This document shows, in pieces, positions 23,917 through 34,000 of a stretch of 64,000 bases of DNA (positions within the stretch are counted from its first letter, which is position 1; each line of letters starts with the position of its first letter). Location: assembly GCA_944325155.1 (NCBI GenBank), contig CALUYY010000007.1, positions 1 through 64,000 of the forward strand, in the 5' to 3' direction. The notes beneath the pieces are model-generated. The model did not search any database and had not been told where the DNA came from. It saw only the letters and a program-made list of their open reading frames with translations. This stretch comes from Candidatus Gastranaerophilales bacterium. GTDB taxonomy: Bacteria; Cyanobacteriota; Vampirovibrionia; Gastranaerophilales; Gastranaerophilaceae. A program made the position numbers and the translations under genes.

Positions 23917-24537
23917 TTAAGCGCTTAAAATTTCTTCTTTGGTGTCGGCAAGAGTGTATAATTCTTCGGGTTTTCCGTTTAAAAGCCCGTTTTGATAAAT
24001 TGTTTCGTATTGTTCGTTTAAGCCTTTAAAATAATCGCTTCCCACAAGAACGATTTTCTTTCTTTTATCTTCCGGAGTGTAGTTATTTCTGCTTATAAGT
24101 GTTGCCGCTTCCTGCATTGTTGCGGCGCCGCCGGGGAAGATTATTATTTTATCCGCAAGGTTTGAAAATTTTTCTATTCTTTCGGCCTCCGAATTTGCGC
24201 TGTCCAAAACAATACAATTTTTCATATCCTCATCGCCCCAAAGCGGAGTTTTAACAATTGCAAGGTTTTGGGCGGGTTTGTTGTTTTCATCTTTTTTGGA
24301 ATAAGTTTTTGCCGCATTATATGCCGAACCCATAATGCCTGAATTTCCGCACCCGTGGAGAATGTTTTTGTCCGCAAGCACAAGGCTTTTTGTAACTTCC
24401 GAACAAAGCTCCATATAATCCATAATTGAATCTTTTGTTTTTGAGCTTCCTAAAATTGCAACGGTTTCTTGTTTTTTATTTTGTTTAAAATTTATGTTTT
24501 TTTGAACGGAATTTTCGGGGCTGAAGAAAATTTTCAT
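23917..24537 (-). CDS. LOG-family protein (cytokinin riboside monophosphate hydrolase-like)
   Basis: The Rossmann-like LOG/TIGR00730-type protein has the signature PGGAATMQEAATLISRNNY, equivalent to PGGxGTxxE, plus VAILGSSKTKDS near the start and ILHGCGNSGIMGSAYNAA. LOG enzymes release the base from nucleoside 5'-monophosphates; the true substrate here is unknown. I start at ATG 24537 because GAGG lies just upstream and the upstream gene stops one base before; an in-frame upstream codon would add six residues. The N-terminus MKIFFSPENSVQKNINFKQN carries the INF-type tag seen in other proteins of this window. Confidence 0.82.
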   Translation of the reverse strand: MKIFFSPENSVQKNINFKQNKKQETVAILGSSKTKDSIMDYMELCSEVTKSLVLADKNILHGCGNSGIMGSAYNAAKTYSKKDENNKPAQNLAIVKTPLWGDEDMKNCIVLDSANSEAERIEKFSNLADKIIIFPGGAATMQEAATLISRNNYTPEDKRKKIVLVGSDYFKGLNEQYETIYQNGLLNGKPEELYTLADTKEEILSA

Positions 24538-24538
24538 T

Positions 24539-24739
24539 TTATCCTCTTGCCACAACCGTTGTGATTAAATCGCCGTAGCTGTTAAAGCTTCCGTCTGTTT
24601 GCTCGATTATATAATTTAAACCTTCTTTGCCTTTAATTGCTTCTTGGGCTTTTTCATAAGCAATTTCAAAATCGGGCGTTTCCATAATAAAAACTCTTGT
24701 AAGGTCGGAGTTGTTTTTCTCGGTGTATACGTGGTACAT
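24539..24739 (-). CDS. Small uncharacterised protein, 66 residues
   Basis: The soluble peptide begins MYHVYTEKNNSDLTRVFIME and has an alpha/beta look with EIAYEKAQEAIKGKEGLNYI. The start at 24739 is set by AAAAGGAG seven bases upstream; an in-frame ATG at 24784 lies before this site and is rejected. TATAAT upstream (on the minus strand near 24764-24769) is a likely promoter. It forms an operon with the LOG gene, with one base between stop and next ATG. The family is not recognised. Confidence 0.72.
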   Translation of the reverse strand: MYHVYTEKNNSDLTRVFIMETPDFEIAYEKAQEAIKGKEGLNYIIEQTDGSFNSYGDLITTVVARG

Positions 24740-24784
24740 ATTTTTTCTCCTTTTGATATAATTATATAACAATATTTTTTTCAT

Positions 24785-25058
24785 GAATAAATGTTTCGCC
24801 GGTAACTTAAAATTGCTTTTAAAATAAGAAAAATTTATTTTAAATTTTCCGCTTTATTTATTATTTTAAAATTTTTAACCGTCTTTTTTTAAAACCCGCT
24901 TTTTTTCTTTTAAAAACGGGTATTTTGGAATTTAATTTTTTTATAAAAAGTATCCTTAAAGTTACTTTTTAATTTATTGACTTCAAACCATAGTTATAAT
25001 ACTCTTACAATAAGATATAATTTGGTATTACTTGTAATTTTTAATTGACGGGAAAAAT
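24785..25058 (+). other. Gene-free AT-rich control region before the autotransporter
   Basis: No gene is visible. TATAAT boxes lie at 24995-25000 and 25016-25021, and TTGACT at 24977-24982, but no pair has standard spacing. A weak hairpin AAAACCCG...CGGGTATTTT lies around 24891-24925. GGG seven bases before the ATG serves as ribosome site. Confidence 0.4.
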
Positions 25059-28000
25059 ATGAGCGGAAAAAATAATAAAAAATTTAAGCTGGCGGTTTGT
25101 CTGCTTGCAATATTTGGCGTATCAATTTTCGGGCTTCAACAGGCAAAAGCGGTTAATGTCAATAACCAAAGCGGGCTTGAAGATACAAATAATTATAGAA
25201 ACAATGAAGCTCTTAATGTTACGGGAAATATAAATCTTAATAGCGGCAATTTACCCGATATTCAAAACGCCGTTAATGCTGTTGTAAACGGAAATAATCA
25301 TACAATATCGGGGGGTATATTTAACAGCGATAGAGAAAGTGAGGATAATTCTTTAACTTACGGGCACTACACCGTGCAAAATAATTCTTCGCTTACTTTT
25401 AATAATATTGGTTTTTCAACAAATACCGATATAGGAGGCACAGACTCTTGGACAGGTAATTCAAGAGATTGGAGAGTTTTCGGGTTAATTGCTCAAAATA
25501 TGGCTTCAAATTCTTCCGTAAATATAAACGGTTCAATTTTTACAAATAATGTTCTTAATATTCACCAAACAAGAAACGGCGCCAATTCAGATGTTGCAAA
25601 TCGGGTAAACGGCGGATTTTTAAATAATGCCGCAGGTTCTATGAACATAACATCAACAAATTTTACTGATAATGAAGTTATTGTTACAACAACTAAAAAC
25701 GATAGTAATCTGTTCTTTAGCGGTAACGCCCATTCTTATGTATACGGGGGCATTTTTTCAAATTATGAAGATGCACAGCTAAATATTACGGGCGGCACAA
25801 TTAGTAACAATTCGGTTCAAGTTACTTCAAACGGTGCCGGTACTGATGATAGTGTTATTGCGACTGTTCAAGGCGGTGTTATAAATAATGAAGGAATGGC
25901 ATTAATAGATGGTGTTCAAATTAATAACAATACGGTAAGTGCAAGCACAAATAATCTCGGCGATAATGCAACCGCACAAGGGGGCGCGATTTATAATGCA
26001 CAAGGTGCAATTCTTACAATTCAAGGGGATACCTCTTTTAGCGGCAACTCCGTAAATGCAAGCGGTGCAAATTCTAATACCGCACAAGGGGGCGCAATTT
26101 ATAACGCAGGGGCAATTAATGTTTCCGGCGGAAGCACCGTTTTTTCAGATAACAGCGCAAACAATGCCTTGAATGATATTTATTTTGCAGACGGTTCAAC
26201 AATGTCTTTAACAGAGGGTTCAACCGTTACATTATCTTCAGGCATTCAATCTCAAAATCAAAATGCGCAAATTACGGTTGAAGGCACAAGCAATTTAATT
26301 CAAAACAATACAAATTCAAGCGCATACCGAGGGCAGATAAACATTCAATCAAACGGGCTTTTAACATTTAAAGGTCAAGATTTAGGTGTTATAAATTCGC
26401 TGAATAATGCGGAAATTAACCTTTCTCAAAACAGCGGGCTGGGGTTTGAAATTGAAAATAATATAACTTTAGATGCCGGTGATGTTATGGCAAATTTTGA
26501 TACAATCACTCCAAGCGGCACATTAAACATCTATAAAACCGGCGATAACGAAATGACTCTTGCGGGCGATTTTGACGGCATTGCGGATGAATATAATATT
26601 TCAGGCGGAAAATTAATCGCAAGTGATGAAAACTTAGCTTCAAGCGATACGGTAAATGTTAATAATGCCGAATTTGAATATTCAACAAAGGGTGAAATCG
26701 TAAATAATGTCAGCTTATCAAACGGTTCAACTTATACAATTAATGCAAATAGCAGCGATGAAGCAATTACAATAAATAATTCTCCCGTATTTAACGGTGC
26801 AAATAATACCGTTAATCTGGAAAACGGAAATTATGACTTAAATACTAATTTTAGAAGCGATGAAATTCAAAACATAAATATTAATTCTTCAAATGTTTCC
26901 TTTGGACAGGGAGGAATAAGCCAAAATACAACAGTTACAGATTCAGTGCTTAATTTGTCAAATAATAATATTGAAAAAACAACGTTTTCAAACCTGACAT
27001 CAAATAACAGCAGCGTTAATCTTGATATTGATTTATCAAACGGAACATCGGATACCATAATAGCAGGCGACAATTCAGACGGTTCTCTTAATTTGGGCGA
27101 ACTTACTTTTATCGGTGATGCAAGCGAAACGGAATACAATTTTCAAGTTATAACGGGCGAAAATTTAGCTTTCAGCGATTATAACGGAACTTTTGAATCC
27201 GAAGTTTATAAATATGCGGTAGGCGCAAGCGGTCAGACAATTAAATTAAACGCAACGGGGATTGCTTCAAACGGTTTAAAATATTATAACCATACGTTAA
27301 CGGGTGATAGAACCTTTAGCTTTATAGGCGATGAAATTTATAAAATAGGGCAAGATTTGGAATCTACCAATGCGGGCGATTTTATCGTTAACGGCAAAAG
27401 TGAAACCGCAAAAGACAGCATTATTTCGGGTGATGTTTCCCATTCATTTTTTGAAGTCAGCGATAATAAATTAACCGTAAATAACGTTACGATTCAGGAT
27501 GCTCTTGCAAGCAATTTGGATGAATTATTGGAAGGTGCATCAACAAACACCGACGGTGCCGTTTTAAACATAGAGGGCGGAAGCGCCGAATTTAACAACG
27601 TTATTTTGCAAAATAACAAAGCGGAAGGTTCGGGCGGCGTTATAAGTGCAACTGCGGGAAGTGTTGTCATTAAAAATTCCAAAATACAAAATAATAATGC
27701 CGTCTATGGCGGCGCAATAAATGCGCATAATCATGCGGAAATTACAATTAATGATTCAACAATTTCAAATAACTCGGCAACCGAGGGTTCCGCAATTTAT
27801 AATGCAATGGGCGGAAGCGTTATATTAAATGATGTTAAAATTTCAAATAACACGGGCAGTTCTTCAATTTATAACGAAGGTGAAAATTCAACCGTTTCGA
27901 TTACAAATGAGAAAGATAATATCATCAATAACGGCGATAATGCAGTAATTAAAAATACGGGAACAATAAATATAACGGCAAATAATGATACATTAACAAC

Positions 28001-31000
28001 AATTCAAGACGCCATACAAAACCTCGATATAACAACCAATACCAAAGGAAACATTGAAACAAAAGGTAATGTTACATTTTCCGATATTACAAATCAAATC
28101 GTAACCCAGACAAATTCAACCGTTCAAATTGAAAATCTGACAGGTTCGGAATATATAGCGGGCGGCAATTTATATATTTCAGGCAATGTTAATTCTTCAA
28201 TAATTACATCAAATGCAAAAGCGCCGGATGACGTAAGTTACAGCCTTGATTTAAACGTTGCGGAGAATGGAAGTGAAATTACTTTAAATGACGGCAGCGC
28301 ATATATTCAATCGCTTAATAATTCAAAATTAACCGTTAACGGAGGAAGAGCGGAAAATATTTATTTTGTAAATAACAATTCTAAAGTTTATATTAACGGC
28401 GGAAGTTACAGCGGTATAGGCACAATTTCAAACGGTACAACGGTTACGATAAATAATGGCGTTGAAGATTCCAATACGGCAATTTCTACCGCTAACGATT
28501 CAACAATAATTAATACTTTAGGTACAACCAAAGTTCATAATTCAAATAATACGGATATTAAAAATTCAGGGACAATTTCTGTTGAAAACCTGCAAAGCGG
28601 ATCAAGCTTCACCCAGACAAAAGGAACTTCAACAATAACAAATGCAATTGAAAAATCCGTTATTGATATAGATGGCGGAACATCAACAATAACACAAGGA
28701 AATGATGTAACAATTACCGTAGATAATGCCGAATTGAATCTTGGAAGTGATACAGCAACGAATGCTCTTACAAATTCTTCTCTTACAATCGGAAATGCGG
28801 CAGAGGCTAATTTAACGGGCGGGAACATTTCAGGCGGCGAAATTATACTGGCTGCCGCACAAGACAGCTTAAATGCAGGTATTTTAAATATATCTGGCAA
28901 AGATACAACAATTTCATCCGCTCTTTCAGGCGGCGGCACAATTAATAAAACCGAAGGCGGAAGGCTTGATTTAGAGGGCGCAGACGGTGCAAACGCAGAA
29001 TTTACGGGCGAAATTAACGTATCAAACGACGGTACTCTTGCATTTGACCAAAACTCAACATTGAATAAAGATGCGAATATAAATTTAGACAATTCAACCT
29101 TTGATTTTGATTTAACGACCGGTGAAGATATAAGCCTGACAGATGACGGTTTTTCAACGGTAAATCTTACAAATTCTTCAACAATGAATGTGGATGGCAC
29201 GGGGCTTAATCAGGATATTCAAATTCAAGTCGGAAACGGTTTTTGGACATCCGATAATAGGGGTAACACTCTTAATTTTGCAAACGCAAGTTATAATTTA
29301 ATAAATAAACAAGGCGCAAGTGAAGCCGTAAACGACATCCTGACTTTTACAAGCGCAAACTTAACGCTGGAGGAAAATCAAACCTGGGAAAATAAAATTG
29401 CTCTTGATAATACAACGCTTGATTTATCAAACAAAAATGCGGGCGATACATATCATTTTAGCAATTTGAACGTCATTAATAATACAGAAAATAAACCAAA
29501 CAACAATTTAACCGTTGACGTTGATTTTGTATACGTTGATAATCCGGAAGGCGAAAAAGATATTTTACCTTACGCAGATAAAATAATCGTTGATGAAGGT
29601 TCGGGGATTTTAGAATTAACCCAGGTCTTTATAACGGATGATAACGGCGGAATTGTAAACTATAAAGACGATGAAGGCAACGCAATTCCGATACAAATTA
29701 TTAAAAACGTCGGAGAAAATGCGAGCGTTCAGCTTGAAACAAATGAAGATATCGAAATTTTAAGCTGGTCGACAAACGTTTATAAATACAGCATTAATTC
29801 CGCAATTTCGGATAAAGAGCAAGGGCTTATCGACAGTATCACGGTTGACCCGAACGGAGTTGCTTCAAGCGACACTTTAAGAGATTTAAACCACTATAAA
29901 GGAAACAGAGGTTTCAGCTTTGTTATTAAAGGCGAAGACGGTCAGGCGGTTGAAAACAAATATCAAATTTACAGAGACCTTGATACTACGGCGGCCGGCA
30001 ATTTAACCGTTATAGGAAGAGTTGATGAAAACGGCAAAAGCATTTTATCGGGTAAATTAAAAGAACTTGTGATTGATGAAAATGACCAAAGATATGATGC
30101 ACAAAACAGCACTTATACATATTTAGGGCCCGAACAGGCTGACGGACAAAGACCCGTTGTTGATACAGCAACGGTTAATAAAGAGCCGACATTAAAAGAC
30201 GGCGAATATACCTTTGAAATCGGCGCTATGGATAGTGATAACCCAATTAAAGAAAACGGTTCGTTATTTGAACTTAAAAATGCAACAAATCTTAAAATAA
30301 CGGATGTAAGCCTTGAAGACGCATACAGAGGCAAAACCGACACAATTAAAAACGGTTCTGCGATTTATGCAAATAATAATTCGGCAACGGTTGAATTAAA
30401 TAATGTTGACTTTAAAAATAATACCGTATCAAGCGGTTCAGGCGGTGCCGTTGCAAATGAATTAAGCCAATCATTCCTGCTTGACGGTTCCGTTATAGCG
30501 GCAAACAAAGCTTCAGAAAACGGCGGAGCATTTTATAATACATCAAGCGGTGAAACAAAAATTCAAAATGCAACGTTTTACGGGAACAGCGCAGGCAGTC
30601 TTGGCGGTGCGATTTATACAAATGCCGATATGACAATTGTTAATTCCAATTTCGGTAAAGATACCAATAATGTTGATAATTTTAATTATATCGGATCGGA
30701 ACCCGATAAAGTTGCAAATGATATTTATATTGATAAAAAAGCTAAATTAACTTTTGAAGTTAATGAAAATGCGGTAAATAAAACTTCAATCATTGCAAGC
30801 GGCATTATGGGAAGTGAAACTTCTTCGTTTATAAAAACGGGCACGGGCACTCTTAATTTAAGCGGAAACAATAAAGATTTTAAGGGTGATTTTATCCTTG
30901 CCGAATATGGCGGAAAAGTTTTATATAAAGCGGATTCTACCGGTGATTCATTTGTATCGGGGGATGTTTTAATAGGTCAAAGTTCCGCTTTAGAGATGGA

Positions 31001-34000
31001 AATTTCAAACAGCGCAGTAAGCGAAAGTATAACCCAAAATATAAATAACGTTTCAGGCACGGGCGAATTTATTAAAAGCGGTCAAGGCGCGCTTAATCTG
31101 GGCGGAGATAATTCAGGCTTCACCGGTACGGCGCAAATTAATGCGGGAAGTTTAAATTATCTTGCAGATAATAATACGGATAAGTACTTTTTGGGCGCAA
31201 CAAAAATAAGCGAAAATGCGGAATTAAATTTAACGATTAATGAGGGAATTTCAAATAATGTAAATGAAATTTCGGGAGATGGAACCGTTAATAAATTTGA
31301 ATCAGGCAAAGTTATTTTATCCGGAAATAACAGCGGATTTGAAGGAACTTTAAATATTAAGGAAGGAATTCTTGAATACAAAAATTCTGACGGCAATTCG
31401 CCCGAAGGCACAAGCTATATTTCAGGGGTAACAAATATGGCCAAAGGGTCAGTGTTTATTGCAAACACCGACGGTCTTAATTATGACTTTACAGATGAAA
31501 TAAACAGTTCCTTTAAAGGTAAAGGCACCTTTATAAAAGAAGGTTTCGGAACGCTTAAATTATCGGGCGATCTTAAAGAATTAACGGGTGATGTTCAAAT
31601 TCAAACGGGCAATTTAGAATTTATCAAAAATGAAGATAACGGTTATATAAATGGCGGCACATTTGTCGGCAGCGGAAACACCTTTATATATAATACAAAC
31701 GGTAATAATGCTGAGTTAAGCAATAATATAAAAGGTGCAGGCAACTTCACAAAAGAAGGCAAAGGCACTTTAACCATAAAAGGCGATTACAGCAATTTAA
31801 CAGGTGCTGCCACAATTTCGGAAGGTACTCTTAAATACATTCAAAATCAGGGTAAATATTTTGGCGGTCATACCAATGTTGATGAAAACGGTACATTAAT
31901 TTTTGATACAAACGGAATTAATTCTGAAATTTCAAATATCACCCAATCAACGGAAATTGGCGGCACCTTCATAAAAGAAGGTGAAGGCACTTTAACTTTA
32001 TCGGGTGCTAACGGTTCATTTGACGGCAAATCTTATATCGATGAAGGCACGCTTGCTTTTTCAAATCTTGACGGAAGCACATATTTTGCGGGTGCAACGC
32101 ATATTAGTGAAAACGCTATTTTAGCCTATACAACGGGAGAATACGCTACATTAAGTAATTTTACGGGCGCAGGCACGATAAACAAAGACGGCTCCAATAC
32201 TTTAGCAATATCTGATTATAATGTAGAGGGAAATAAATTTTCAGGTACGCTCAATGTAGAAGAAGGAAGCGCTATCGTTAATGCCGCAAGCGATGCGGAT
32301 AAAAACTTTGATTTTAATATGACGGTAAATAACGGCAACCTTGTATATAATGCAGCTCAAAATCAAAATTATAATATAGGAACCGTTGATTCAAAAGTTT
32401 CATTCGGCGAAAATGTAAACGGTGCAACCATTACCTTTAACGGCGGCAATTATAATTTAGCGGGCGACATACAAAATGCGGTTGCGGTTAATAATATAAC
32501 AAAATTTACCGATGCAACTTTAACGCTCGGCAGCAAAAATTATAACGGCAATTATAAATTATCGGGCGGCAATGTTGTTTTATCAGATGATAACGTATAT
32601 TCTCATCATACGTTTAACAATTTAGAGGCTTTAAATACAAATCTTTCTTTGGATTTAGGATTTAAAAACCCTGCCGATGAAACAATGTATGATAAAATTA
32701 CCGTAAATAGCGGCGATGCTTCATTTAACGTAATATCTGTTAATATGATACCGTCTGACGGCGAAAACAGTTCTGACGGCACGGCATCGGATAGCGGAGA
32801 AAATGAAACTTTAACATTTAACGTTTTAGGGGGAGAAGCTACCTTTAATTCAATCTATTCTTTAACAAGTTATGCAACGAATAAATATACATACGATGTA
32901 ACTTATGAAAACGGGCAAAATATCGTATTTACAAAAACGGGAAATTCTGACAGCAACACTTTAAAACGCCAGAATATTAACGAAATTGATGATATCAGAG
33001 AATTTCAATTCGATAATGATATAACATTAAATAATCCTTATCTTTTGGATGAAGATTTAACGACAACCCATGAAGGCATATTTACCGTTTTAGGTTATAA
33101 AGATGATACGGCGGAAGAACCCGTTACAGTGATAGACGGCAGCAATGACCATTCGATGTTTGAAGTCGGCGATAACACTACGTTAAATGTTTCAGACATT
33201 CATTTTACAAATGCTAAAGCTTCTATGACCGATATTGAAGGCGAAGATAAATCATCAAAAGGTATCCACGGTTCAATCCTTGCTCTTACGGGCGGAAGCG
33301 CAACTCTTGATAATGTTAAGGCAACAAACAATGCCTCGGACGGCAAAGGCGGCGCAATTTATGTTAACGGCGGAAACTTAACCTTAAACGATATTTATTT
33401 TGAAAATAATACTCATAAATTAAGCGCCGATACCGAAATTGATAACGATATTTATGTTGAGGGCGGAAAAACCGTTAATATCACGGGCGACAGCACGGTT
33501 AAAAGCGGCTTGGCGGGCGAAGGCACCGTTAATACAAGCGGAAACTTTAATTTAGAAGGAAATAATAAAGATTTTAAAGGCACACTGCTTGTATCAAGCG
33601 GACAGGCAACTTTCACCCAAAACGAAGACGACACCTTTATTTCAGGCACAACGGAAATATCAAAAAATGCCGATGCAATAATTAATAATAATTATTCTGA
33701 AATTGAAGGCACCTTTAAAGGCGAAGGCAATTTAACAAAAGAAGGAAGTGAAAATCTTGTTCTTATAGGCGATAACAGCCTTATGACGGGAAATGTTACG
33801 GTTGAAGAAGGGCACATTGTCTTAAATACGGACGGCGCCGCATACTTTAGCGGAAACACCGAATTAAAGGATAACACGGGCATTATCGTTTCCGGTTCAA
33901 AAGACGCCGATTTATCAAATGTATCGGGAAGCGAAAATTCAACAGTTGAAAAATCGGGTTCGGGCAAATTAACCTTCGGCGGAAACGGAAAATATGAAGG

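Noticed and set aside
23914-24000. ATP synthase beta and epsilon genes expected after gamma
   Set aside because: The next gene is a convergent LOG-family gene; the split arrangement is as in cyanobacteria, not a deletion.
28535-29200. 221-codon frame antisense to the autotransporter
   Set aside because: Asn/Thr-rich coding DNA rarely gives stops on the reverse strand; no start signals and no recognisable protein.
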